From Neisseria lactamica (lineage in GTDB: Bacteria > Pseudomonadota > Gammaproteobacteria > Burkholderiales > Neisseriaceae), in assembly GCA_001067655.1 (NCBI GenBank), contig JUNU01000324.1, positions 1 through 27,978 on the forward strand: a stretch of DNA of 27,978 bases. The letters run 5' to 3'. The number at the start of each line of letters is the position of its first letter. Position 1 is the first letter of the stretch. Shown here piece after piece: positions 15,786 to 22,909 of this stretch. Under the pieces are notes generated by a model. That model worked only from the letters and a program-made list of their open reading frames with translations. It was not told the DNA's origin and searched no databases. Made by a program: the position numbers and the translations under genes.

Positions 15786-16163
15786 AAAGTGAAAGTTGCA
15801 TTTACTTTTTTACAAGGGGTGCAGATATTCAAAATTCCACGATTTTCGGCATAAATATCGGATGCGTAGCAATGGTACGGTAAAGTTGGTCATCTTACGG
15901 GCCTTGTTACTCAAGCAGAAAGTATTTAAAAACGAAAAAAGCGCAAAATTTTGAATCGTCGAACCACCCCAAGGGGAAAGGTCGTCTGAAAACGGTTTGG
16001 TTATCCGTTTTCAGACGACCTATTTTTATGGAGGGTTCACAAAGGCAATGTTGAAGCGTTCCCAAGCAGTTGCAGGGAAAAGAAAAAGCGGTTTTGTCGC
16101 GATTCCTCTATATCGGTTACAATCCGTTTTTTCCCCTAAACCAATATTCCAAAGCACAAAATT
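15786..16163. other. Intergenic stretch between lipoprotein gene and xthA
   Basis: No gene is seen. It starts with a weak AT-rich hairpin and T run (AAAAAGT 15784-15790 with ACTTTTT 15804-15810), a possible terminator for the lipoprotein gene. A strong uptake-sequence hairpin follows at 15979-16021. The last ~140 bases must hold the xthA promoter, but no clear -35/-10 pair stands out. Confidence 0.55.
15979..16021. terminator. Inverted DNA uptake sequence hairpin
   Basis: AGGTCGTCTGAAAACGG (15979-15995) pairs perfectly with 16005-16021 around a 9-base loop, followed by ATTTTTAT. It separates the lipoprotein gene from xthA. Confidence 0.8.
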
Positions 16164-16943
16164 ATGCTGAAAATCATCTCCGCCAACGTCAACGGCATCC
16201 GCTCCGCCTACAAAAAAGGATTTTACGAATACATCGCCGCGTCAGATGCGGACATTGTCTGCGTGCAGGAACTCAAAGCGCAGGAAGCCGATTTGTCTGC
16301 CGATATGAAAAATCCGTACGGGATGCACGGTCATTGGCATTGCGCTGAGAAACGCGGTTACAGCGGCGTGGCGGTGTACAGCAAACGCGCGCCTGACAAT
16401 GTGCAAATCGGCATGGGCATTGAAGAATTCGACAGGGAGGGGCGGTTTGTGCGCTGCGATTTCGGTAAGTTGTCGGTGATTTCGCTTTACCTGCCCAGCG
16501 GCACCAGCGCGCCGGAGCGGCAGGAATTGAAATACCGTTTTTTAGACGCGTTCTATCCCATGCTTGAAGCCATGAAGGCGGAAGGGCGCGATATCGTCGT
16601 CTGCGGAGACTGGAACATTGCCCACCAAAACATCGACCTGAAAAACTGGAAAGGCAACCAGAAAAACTCAGGCTTCCTGCCCGAAGAACGCGAATGGATA
16701 GGCAAAGTCATCCATACGCTCGGCTGGACGGATATGTGGCGCACGCTCTATCCTGACAATCCGGGCTACACTTGGTGGAGCAACCGCGGACAGGCGTATG
16801 CGAAAGATGTCGGATGGCGCATCGACTATCAGATGGTTACGCCCGAACTCGCCGCCAAAGCGGTGTCCGCGCATGTTTATAAAGACGAGAAATTTTCCGA
16901 CCATGCACCTTTGGTCGTGGAGTACGACTATGCTGCCCAATAA
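16164..16943 (+). CDS. xthA: Exodeoxyribonuclease III / AP endonuclease (NApe-like)
   Basis: A 259-residue exonuclease III-family enzyme that cleaves the backbone 5' to abasic sites in base excision repair. Catalytic residues are in place: Asn8 (ISANVNGIR), Glu36 (VQELKAQ), Tyr109 (SLYLPSG), Asp149 and Asn151 (GDWNIAH), Asp221 (WRIDY), Asp246 and His247 (SDHAPL). Neisseria has two paralogues, NApe and NExo. Sequence and length recall NApe, the true AP endonuclease, rather than NExo, though I rely on memory for this. The start at 16164 gives MLKIISANVNGIRSA, the standard family N-terminus. The stop overlaps the next gene by 14 bases, indicating a shared transcript. Confidence 0.95.
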   Translation: MLKIISANVNGIRSAYKKGFYEYIAASDADIVCVQELKAQEADLSADMKNPYGMHGHWHCAEKRGYSGVAVYSKRAPDNVQIGMGIEEFDREGRFVRCDFGKLSVISLYLPSGTSAPERQELKYRFLDAFYPMLEAMKAEGRDIVVCGDWNIAHQNIDLKNWKGNQKNSGFLPEEREWIGKVIHTLGWTDMWRTLYPDNPGYTWWSNRGQAYAKDVGWRIDYQMVTPELAAKAVSAHVYKDEKFSDHAPLVVEYDYAAQ

Positions 16944-17274
16944 AGTTTTCGGCAAATACGATTGGAATGTGAACGGTAAAACCGGCATAGGCGCGGCATG
17001 GGTGGTCGCCGCGTTTGTACTGCCTATGCTGGTGTGGACGATATTCATGCTGGCGCGGATGTCCGGCTGGGTTGAAATGACCCGCGCAAATCCGCTTTGG
17101 GTGTTGGTGTGGCTGCTGTTTTCGCTGCCCTGTCTTCTGATTGCCGCCAAGTGTTTCGGCTGGAAAGGCTGGCGGTTGATTGCCAACATCCTGATCTGCC
17201 TCGCCACCTGCGCCGTTTTAAGTGTCCCAGCCGCGCTCTTGATTACTTTTACGCTCAACGATTTGCTCAAATAG
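16930..17274 (+). CDS. Small integral membrane protein
   Basis: A 114-residue protein with three predicted membrane helices (about residues 21-43, 57-75 and 82-108) and a short polar N-terminus (MLPNKVFGKYDWNVNGKTG). The frame is open further upstream, but the ATG at 16930, overlapping the xthA stop by 14 bases, is preferred. Upstream codons lie deep inside xthA, and the helices all follow this start. Overlap implies translational coupling to the repair enzyme, but nothing links it functionally to DNA repair. No family recognised. Its TAG stop forms the first bases of a DNA uptake sequence that runs up to the start of the next gene. Confidence 0.75.
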   Translation: MLPNKVFGKYDWNVNGKTGIGAAWVVAAFVLPMLVWTIFMLARMSGWVEMTRANPLWVLVWLLFSLPCLLIAAKCFGWKGWRLIANILICLATCAVLSVPAALLITFTLNDLLK

Positions 17275-17284
17275 GTCGTCTGAA
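17273..17284 (+). repeat. DNA uptake sequence filling the gap between two genes
   Basis: The sequence TAGGTCGTCTGAAATG contains the stop of the membrane protein gene (TAG), a full AGGTCGTCTGAA and the ATG of the next gene. The whole intergenic spacer is the uptake sequence. Confidence 0.9.
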
Positions 17285-17815
17285 ATGCGAACTTTCGAAC
17301 TTGAAGACCTGACGCTGTTTTTGATACGCGACGCGGACGAAGCGGAAATGTGGATAGACCGCTGGGCGGTCAGCTATCCCGTCGTCCAAACCGCTGCCGC
17401 TTCCGCCAATCAAAGCATCGCCCAATGGCAGGCAAATATTCAAACAGCGTTTGAAGGCATCAGCGGCGAACACATCGCCGTCGTCGCACACGGCGCAGGC
17501 GTATCCGCTTTTCTGGCGTGGCTCTACCAAACCGACATCCTAACTCAGAAAAAAATCGTCAACATCATCCTTGTGTCGCCGCGTCCAGAAGCCTTCCCCG
17601 ACGATGAAATACACACCTTCCAGCGCGTCCGTTGCCCCTGCCGCACCGCGCTTGTCATCGCCGAACAAAACGGCACACCGCGTAACTGGGCGGAAGAACG
17701 AGCAAACCTGTGGAACGCCCGCCTCCTCCTGTCGCCACACTCTGGCACGCTCAACGGCGCACTCGGCGGCTGGCAATGGGGCATGAAGCTGATGCAGGAA
17801 ATGCTCTTGAGTTGA
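17285..17815 (+). CDS. RBBP9/YdeN-family alpha/beta-hydrolase-like protein, catalytic residues missing
   Basis: A 176-residue protein with the layout of the RBBP9/YdeN (serine hydrolase) family: a short alpha/beta fold with a nucleophile elbow around residues 64-76 and a conserved GHxN..GxGxWPxG-like segment near the end. At the elbow it reads VAHGAG, where family members have a GHSLG-type motif, so the nucleophilic Ser is Gly70. The catalytic His is also gone: SGTLNGALGGWQWG (153-166) has Thr155 where His is expected. Other fold residues are kept (NWAEERANLW, LVIAEQNGTP), so it is likely a folded but inactive or re-purposed protein. It starts directly after the uptake sequence and has no separate ribosome site, so it is coupled to the preceding gene. 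Confidence 0.75.
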   Translation: MRTFELEDLTLFLIRDADEAEMWIDRWAVSYPVVQTAAASANQSIAQWQANIQTAFEGISGEHIAVVAHGAGVSAFLAWLYQTDILTQKKIVNIILVSPRPEAFPDDEIHTFQRVRCPCRTALVIAEQNGTPRNWAEERANLWNARLLLSPHSGTLNGALGGWQWGMKLMQEMLLS

Positions 17816-17841
17816 ACAAAACACTTGCAAGGATAAAACAG

Positions 17842-17885
17842 AAAAGGTCGTCTGAAACTGGAAATCAGGTTTCAGACGACCTTTT
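17842..17885. terminator. Inverted DNA uptake sequence hairpin
   Basis: AAAAGGTCGTCTGAAAC (17842-17858) pairs with 17869-17885 around a 10-base loop and ends in TTTT. It closes the xthA-membrane protein-hydrolase operon before pyrD. Confidence 0.85.
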
Positions 17886-17946
17886 CGCAGGCAAGTAACA
17901 GTTTCGGGTAAAATACGGCGGTTCGCCAATCATCCGAAAGAAACCC

Positions 17947-18951
17947 ATGTATTCCTTAGCCCGCAGCCTGTTGTTTAAACTTGATGCCGAAAAAGCCCAC
18001 CATTTCACTCTCGACGCGCTCAACAAAGTGTACAAACTCGGTTTGCTTCCGATTTTCGACAACCGAACCAAGCCCGTCAAACTCATGGACATCACCCTGC
18101 CCAATCCGGTCGGGCTTGCTGCCGGACTCGACAAAAACGGCGAATACATAGACGCATTGGGCGCGCTCGGCTTCGGCTTCCTCGAAATCGGCACGGTAAC
18201 GCCCAAACCACAGTCCGGTAACCCGCAGCCGCGCCTCTTCCGCGTTCCCGAACACCAAGGCATCATCAACCGCATGGGCTTCAACAACCACGGCATAGAT
18301 GCCATGATTCAAAACATCGAAAAAAGCCGTTATCAAGGCGTGTTGGGCATTAACATCGGTAAAAACGCCGTGACCCCCATCGAAAACGCCGCCGACGACT
18401 ATTTAATCTGCCTCGAAAAAGCCTACGCACACGCAAGTTACATTACCGTCAATATTTCCTCGCCCAACACCAAAAACCTCCGCGCACTGCAAGGCGGCGA
18501 CGAACTGAGCGCGCTGCTCGAAGCCCTGAAAAACAAACAGACACAGCTTGCCGCCGCGCACGGAAAATACGTCCCGCTCGCCGTCAAAATCGCCCCCGAT
18601 TTGGATGAAGCGCAAATCGAAGACATCGCCCACGTTGTCAAATCCGTCGAAATGGACGGCATTATCGCCACCAACACCACCATTGACAAATCAAGCCTCG
18701 GCAACCATCCGCTCGCAGGCGAGCAGGGCGGCCTAAGCGGTCTGCCTGTGCGCGAAAAAAGCAACCAAGTGCTGAAAATGTTGGCGGAACACATCGACGG
18801 CAAGCTGCCGATTATCGGCGTAGGCGGCATTATGAACGGCAAGGACGCCGCCGAAAAAATCCGTCTCGGCGCAACCGCCGTCCAAGTGTACAGTGGCATG
18901 ATTTATAAAGGCCCGGCATTAGTGAAGGAATGTCTGGCAGCGTTGAAGTAA
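17947..18951 (+). CDS. pyrD: Dihydroorotate dehydrogenase (quinone), class 2
   Basis: A 334-residue membrane-associated flavoenzyme that oxidises dihydroorotate to orotate using ubiquinone, the fourth step of pyrimidine synthesis. The amphipathic N-terminal helix region (MYSLARSLLFKLDAEKAHHF) is the class 2 membrane anchor. Other motifs: GLAAGLDKNGE (56-66), GFLEIGTVTPKPQSGNPQPR (77-96), NRMGFNNHG (108-116), NISSPNTKNLR (169-179, containing the catalytic Ser), KIAPD, NTTI and IGVGGI near the FMN phosphate site. The length is normal. The start at 17947 follows GAAAGAAACCC (a weak ribosome site) and the N-terminus fits the family. It is flanked by uptake-sequence hairpins on both sides and is therefore a single-gene unit. 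Confidence 0.97.
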   Translation: MYSLARSLLFKLDAEKAHHFTLDALNKVYKLGLLPIFDNRTKPVKLMDITLPNPVGLAAGLDKNGEYIDALGALGFGFLEIGTVTPKPQSGNPQPRLFRVPEHQGIINRMGFNNHGIDAMIQNIEKSRYQGVLGINIGKNAVTPIENAADDYLICLEKAYAHASYITVNISSPNTKNLRALQGGDELSALLEALKNKQTQLAAAHGKYVPLAVKIAPDLDEAQIEDIAHVVKSVEMDGIIATNTTIDKSSLGNHPLAGEQGGLSGLPVREKSNQVLKMLAEHIDGKLPIIGVGGIMNGKDAAEKIRLGATAVQVYSGMIYKGPALVKECLAALK

Positions 18952-18967
18952 ACACGATTTCCAACAC

Positions 18968-19024
18968 AAAAGGTCGTCTGAAAACCGGTTTAACTGGATT
19001 TAAACGGTTTTCAGACGACCTTTT
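18968..19024. terminator. Long inverted DNA uptake sequence hairpin after pyrD
   Basis: AAAAGGTCGTCTGAAAACCG (18968-18987) pairs with 19005-19024 (20 bp), followed by a T. It ends pyrD and marks the border where the AT-rich island begins. Confidence 0.87.
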
Positions 19025-19200
19025 TGAGATTTGGGCTTTCAACTCAATTTATGTTTACTATAAAATCGTTTCTATAAAATTAAAAAATGGGTCATGAATA
19101 AGTAACATCAATAAATTCATTTTTTATATTTTATTATATCTAGAAAATATAATAATTTTTTGAATCCTAAGCCCGAGATGGTATTTGAATCAGGATTGAT

Positions 19201-19713
19201 CTAATGTGTTTTAACGGTATTTGAAGGACAAAGCTCTAAAGCCTCCTTGGATCGGAGTGATGTAAACATATAATGTACTAGATCAGGATTGTTTGAATAG
19301 TATTTACTGACCAAATAAGGAGAGTTGTTTGAATAAAAATAACAATATAATTTACCATTATCCAAAAAAGGTTGTTTTTGGGAAGCAGGAATATTGAAGT
19401 CGTTTAAATAGTCTATTCCTTTAGAAGTTATAGGATAAAGTTGAGAAAAGGGTATTTCATCCGCTGTATTTGCTTCAAAAATAACGATCATTTCATTTGT
19501 TTCAACAAAAGTCCTCAAGAATATATTGCTGCTGCTTTTGGGAAAAATATCAATGTACCATGAAAATGACTTGGAATTTAAAAACTCAGCAGGAGTTTTG
19601 TAATAATTATCATCATGTTGATCATAGCTAAACATTAATATCAGAAATGGTATAAATATGATTGCAGATAGCGTGCCTAAAGAGATTAAAGCTAATTTAA
19701 TAAATTTCTTCAT
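19201..19713 (-). CDS. Hypothetical AT-rich protein with one N-terminal membrane helix
   Basis: A 170-residue protein: a signal-anchor or uncleaved signal (residues ~7-29, IKLALISLGTLSAIIFIPFLI), then a ~140-residue extracytoplasmic domain rich in Tyr, Asn, Phe and Ser. Two cysteines (CYFYSNN and ELCPSNT) could pair in the periplasm. No family recognised. It is the first of several small, AT-rich, minus-strand genes downstream of the Rhs locus. Such genes are commonly orphan immunity genes left behind when Rhs toxin tips are exchanged, so a periplasmic immunity role is plausible but unproven. The start at 19713 gives MKKFIKLAL, preceded by an AAAAAGGTGCATCC ribosome site. Confidence 0.65.
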   Translation of the reverse strand: MKKFIKLALISLGTLSAIIFIPFLILMFSYDQHDDNYYKTPAEFLNSKSFSWYIDIFPKSSSNIFLRTFVETNEMIVIFEANTADEIPFSQLYPITSKGIDYLNDFNIPASQKQPFLDNGKLYCYFYSNNSPYLVSKYYSNNPDLVHYMFTSLRSKEALELCPSNTVKTH

Positions 19714-20048
19714 GGATGCACCTTTTTAAGGCGAATTGCTGTTTTAATCAAAGGACCGTCACGGATAACTAAGGAAATTCAGTTCAAAGCAGACTTATTG
19801 CTATGAGGAAAAGCCTCTAAGCTCATACGAGCTAAATAATACATCGAAACGATTTGTTGCAGGCGTTATTACCAGATCAGTAGCATACTTTTTGAGCTGT
19901 ATTTGAATGGATCTAGTTGCTGCTGAATTACATTTTACTGGAATCATTTAGATTGGAATAAAACTCAGGTTTTCGTGGTTAAAAGTCTTAGGCATAGCCT
20001 GGAGCAGATACTTTCCAATTTTCAATTGGGTTGATCATTTCAATAAAT
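19714..20048. other. AT-rich gap with no convincing gene
   Basis: No intact gene is seen. On the minus strand a short stretch (about 20038 down to 19991) reads MINPIENWKVSAPGYA and then stops. This has the look of an immunity-protein N-terminus, so it may be the stump of a deleted gene. Nothing else with clear structure. Confidence 0.4.
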
Positions 20049-20357
20049 TCACATATGAATCCCTAGGCATATAAACCCTAAAAGAAACCATAAAAATAGG
20101 GATGTGGAAACGAATACTTTCCCTAAGATTTTCTTTCTCAAATTTAATCCTTTGGTAAATAAAACGGCTATTAAGCCTAAGAAGAATATGAGAAATAATA
20201 TACCTTGTAGCATGCCAGTTTTAAAAATATAGGGAAAGCAATATGGCAATCCGATATACCCTGCTTTCAAAAAAAGATAAATGGTGTCTCCGAGTGCCAA
20301 ATATATAATCAAATAGGGGAAAAGAAGTGCCAATAGCCAATAAAATAAGTTTTTCAT
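20049..20357 (-). CDS. Small membrane protein, probable orphan immunity gene
   Basis: A 102-residue, very hydrophobic protein with three predicted membrane helices (about residues 5-22, 48-66 and 80-98), linked by short basic loops (KGLNLRKKILGK). No family recognised. It is AT-rich, lies in the same orientation as the Rhs genes and has a reasonable ribosome site (AAGAAC upstream of ATG). In polymorphic toxin loci small proteins of this kind often protect against membrane-active toxins; that is inference from position. Confidence 0.6.
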   Translation of the reverse strand: MKNLFYWLLALLFPYLIIYLALGDTIYLFLKAGYIGLPYCFPYIFKTGMLQGILFLIFFLGLIAVLFTKGLNLRKKILGKVFVSTSLFLWFLLGFICLGIHM

Positions 20358-20451
20358 TTATTGTTCTTTCTTGTGGCGTTGAAATTCTTTATAGGCTGTA
20401 ATCTAGATAATTAGCCACATCTTTGCTTTTCAGTGTTAGAGAATGTATTTT

Positions 20452-20480
20452 AGGTCGTCTGAAAGTTTTTCAGACGATCT
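20452..20480. terminator. Short uptake-sequence hairpin
   Basis: AGGTCGTCTGAAA (20452-20464) pairs with TTTCAGACGATCT (20468-20480), with one mismatch opposite the uptake core, then TTTG. It lies behind the 20528-20953 gene on the minus strand. Confidence 0.65.
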
Positions 20481-20527
20481 TTGTTTAAATCTAACTTACA
20501 CTTTCTTATTTAGATTATGCTTGTTAT

Positions 20528-20953
20528 TTAGTGAATGATTTTAAAAATATAATCACTAACCAAGCACATGTAATATCCATAAAAAGAATCGCAGGTATAC
20601 GAAGTTATGGTATAAGCGCTGAATAACAATGTAAATATACTTATGAACACTGAAATTAGTAGAACTTTCATATCTCTTATAAAAAATAAATTTATCAAAG
20701 TTGCTATTGAGAATAGACTTGCAATATAGCTTGATAATTTAATAAATGTAAGTAAATATGAAAATAATTCTGCATCCATCACTATTGTTATTTTTATGAG
20801 CCATACGGTCAAAAATATCAATGACGGAAGATTTAGCAAAATTTGAGCAATCAGTAAGAAGTAATTTTTTTGCTTCATTTTATTTGATATTTTCAATTTG
20901 ATCATGAATATCTTTAGTTTACTCCTAGCTATCCTAATAGTATGAAAAACCAT
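20528..20953 (-). CDS. Small multi-pass membrane protein, probable orphan immunity gene
   Basis: A 141-residue ORF, of which the true start may be internal. Methionines near residues 17 and 26 (MIKLKISNK and MKQKNYFLL) are better candidates than the first, because the first ~25 residues are basic and unlike a normal start. Four hydrophobic segments follow (about residues 31-54, 61-88, 94-116 and a short one near 126-140). No family recognised. AT-rich and downstream of the Rhs genes like its neighbours; it ends just before an uptake-sequence hairpin. It could be a membrane immunity protein whose toxin is no longer present. Confidence 0.55.
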   Translation of the reverse strand: MVFHTIRIARSKLKIFMIKLKISNKMKQKNYFLLIAQILLNLPSLIFLTVWLIKITIVMDAELFSYLLTFIKLSSYIASLFSIATLINLFFIRDMKVLLISVFISIFTLLFSAYTITSYTCDSFYGYYMCLVSDYIFKIIH

Positions 20954-21123
20954 CTGTATGGCTTATAACCTCTATGATACGGAGCCCTACCCATAGGGAA
21001 GTAAGTCATTCCAACCTTTACACTTATACGAAAATGAGAATTTTGTATTTCAGTATCTGAATTAGATAACAAACTAACCATTTTCTTTATAGCAATGTTA
21101 GCGCGACTGTAAGTACATAAATT

Positions 21124-21151
21124 AGGTCGTCTAAAAGTTTTCAGACGACCT
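21124..21151. terminator. Uptake-sequence hairpin
   Basis: AGGTCGTCTAAAA (21124-21136, one base off the uptake consensus) pairs with TTTTCAGACGACCT (21138-21151), then TTGTGAAGGTTGGG. It follows the 21177 stop on the minus strand. A near-identical arrangement is found at 22466-22494. Confidence 0.65.
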
Positions 21152-21176
21152 TTGTGAAGGTTGGGTTTTAAAATTA

Positions 21177-21632
21177 CTATTTTTCTTTACATTTTAGATC
21201 TATATACGCCCAAAAATCTTGATTTAGTTTCTCTTGTTCTTTTTGTGTTAAATGATCAATACCAATCCTATTAGATAATGGCATCTTTTGATTAGATTCT
21301 TTTAGCAAGCAACTAGAAAAGCTAAGAATTTTTCTTAAATCTAACTTACTGTACTGCATATTCTTTCTGGGTTGATTAAAATAGTCATCATAAATTTCAA
21401 CAAATGCCAAGTTCATGATGATTAGATTGTCAATGCTGCTTAAATTATCCAATTGTTTAGAGTCAATTGCCTGATTTCTGGATTTAATCAAAAAAACTAT
21501 ATTATTCAGATAATTGAGTTTTAATGTTACTTCAAAATTTTCTTGATCCATAATATCCTGTTGATTTTGCTTATCGGCATATGCAGCAACAGAAAATGAA
21601 AACATTAAAATAAGTAATAATATTTTTTTCAT
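21177..21632 (-). CDS. Periplasmic protein, likely immunity partner of the orphan Rhs tip
   Basis: A 151-residue protein starting at the ATG at 21632. The frame is open further upstream, but this start gives a clean signal peptide (MKKILLLILMFSFSVAAYA, cleavage before DKQNQ). The mature part is helical and charged (KLNYLNNIVFLIKSRNQ, LTQKEQEKLNQDFWAYIDLKC) with two cysteines. No family recognised. It starts 25 bases after the stop of the orphan Rhs C-terminal tip, the standard place for an immunity gene. A cleaved signal peptide suggests that the cognate toxin acts in the periplasm. Confidence 0.68.
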   Translation of the reverse strand: MKKILLLILMFSFSVAAYADKQNQQDIMDQENFEVTLKLNYLNNIVFLIKSRNQAIDSKQLDNLSSIDNLIIMNLAFVEIYDDYFNQPRKNMQYSKLDLRKILSFSSCLLKESNQKMPLSNRIGIDHLTQKEQEKLNQDFWAYIDLKCKEK

Positions 21633-21657
21633 AAGAAGATTCTCAATGATTCTATAA

Positions 21658-22317
21658 CTATAACACATTGTGTTGTCTATAACATTCTTCTTGACAGAGT
21701 GATGGCAAAAGAGTATTTCTTTGTTTCTGTGACTCAACAATACAACATGCCGTACATACTTCCAATGTATTAGGCTTTATTTGTTTTGTGCACCGATTGA
21801 TAGGCTCTTCTAATGTCCACTTGCGGAATATCTTTATCGGATTTAGACCAGAATCAGGTTTTGGAGCCTTTCCATAATTCCCATAGCCTATTTCTTTATT
21901 TTTGTGATCAATACCGATAATGCTTGACGAACAACCTTTAGCATTATTTTTATCACATGCAGTAATTACCTGTTTGGCTATATCTGGTGTAGTCTCCCAT
22001 CCTAAAACATCAGTCCACCTCGATATATTGAAAGCATAAATATACAAACTTTCTCCACCGGCTAATCTAATCGGATCCTGTTGCGTAAACCGTCCAATCT
22101 CCGGATCATAGTAGCGGAAGAAGTTGTAATGCAGCCCCGTCTCTTCATCATAATGCTGATTCTGCAGACGGAAGGGTTGATGTATATCCAGTTTCAGACG
22201 ACCTTCTTGGGTCAGTTTGCCCCAGCCGCTATAGTCGCCGCTCCAAACAATATTGCCTTCCTCATCGGTCATCTCGCGCGGGATGTCGATTAGGCTACAG
22301 GTTTTCTTGTTTCGCAC
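21658..22317 (-). pseudogene. Orphan Rhs C-terminal tip with an unrecognised toxin domain
   Basis: A 219-residue ORF opening with a non-native leader (GTG start, ~11 residues), then the end of an Rhs core: IPREMTDEEGNIVWSGDY, GLHYNFFRYYDPEIGRFTQ, QDPIRLAGG. This core is followed by DVLGW (the usual DPxGW/L cleavage motif with Pro changed to Val) and about 115 residues of toxin domain. The tip is Cys-rich near its end (EVCTACCIVES, LCQEECYRQH) and is unlike the tip of the main Rhs protein. It lacks the rest of the Rhs shell, so it is a displaced cassette that becomes active only if recombined onto a full core. The 237-bp core segment (22055-22291) matches 23484-23720 with 14 differences. Confidence 0.82.
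22055..22291. repeat. Rhs core repeat, orphan copy
   Basis: 237 bp aligned without gaps to 23484-23720 (offset 1429), 223 of 237 bases identical by my hand count. Homology stops abruptly at both ends, at codons for IPRE and LAGG. The stretch includes a DNA uptake sequence (CAGTTTCAGACGACCT). Confidence 0.9.
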
Positions 22318-22465
22318 CTAAAATTGTATAGATTAGTAATCTGGACACTTAGTTACCTCTTTAATCTTCAGTGCCGATGCAGCTTGGGCTTCTTCGCGAT
22401 ATTTTGTGACATGGACAGCCGTCTTGTAGAGACTAACTTTTGTTATCGCTTGAAGAGGATGTTTT

Positions 22466-22494
22466 AGGTCGTCTGAAAACTTTTCAGACGACCT
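22466..22494. terminator. Uptake-sequence hairpin behind the Rhs immunity gene
   Basis: AGGTCGTCTGAAAA (22466-22479) and TTTTCAGACGACCT (22481-22494) are perfect arms. They are followed by GTTGGGTTTTCAACCCAAC, a second small palindrome common in neisserial intergenic DNA. It lies behind the broken immunity gene (stop at 22563). Confidence 0.72.
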
Positions 22495-22562
22495 TTGTGA
22501 AAGTTGGGTTTTCAACCCAACCTACGCTTACTGCTTGATAATGTTTTAAATATCATTACCCT

Positions 22563-22896
22563 TCAATGAAGAATAAATATTGATATAATGCATATACCTC
22601 GCAAAATTTCTAATACCGTTATCAGAATGGCAAGTCTTCTAATTCGATTGTACTCCTTGAAATTAAATTCTAATATTTTAGGCATTTCTTTATTTTTCCA
22701 TAAAAAAATAACAAAACTATAATCTAACCTAATAAATTCCCAAAAAAAAATACGTATTAGAGGGTGAGCCACATACTTTATTCAACTCAGGAAGTTTTCT
22801 AATTGACTCAACTAAATTTTTAGCTTTACCATTAACGTAAATCAGAAAAATCCAATAACCAAATAAAATTACTAATATACAAACAATTTCTAACAT
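22563..22896 (-). pseudogene. Rhs immunity candidate, frameshifted at a T9 run
   Basis: The ATG at 22896, 13 bases after the Rhs stop and with AGGTTGAAGA as ribosome site, starts a frame MLEIVCILVILFGYWIF ... CGSPSNTYFFLGIY that stops after 55 codons. The next part of the protein is in another frame (FFWEFIRLDYSFVIF ... ICIISIFILH, stop at 22563). The two join if the run of nine T (A at 22742-22750 on the plus strand) is read as eight, giving 110 residues. That protein has a membrane helix at each end (about 4-20 and 88-108) and a cytoplasmic or periplasmic middle. Position and size fit an immunity protein for the Rhs toxin just upstream. No family recognised. It is either phase-off, decayed or a base-calling error. 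Confidence 0.78.
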
Positions 22897-22909
22897 TCTT
22901 CAACCTAAC

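Noticed and set aside
22333..22515. 60-codon minus-strand ORF over the uptake-sequence hairpin
   Set aside because: It is a translated hairpin (SQRSSEKFSDDLKH) typical of uptake sequences and has no ribosome site.
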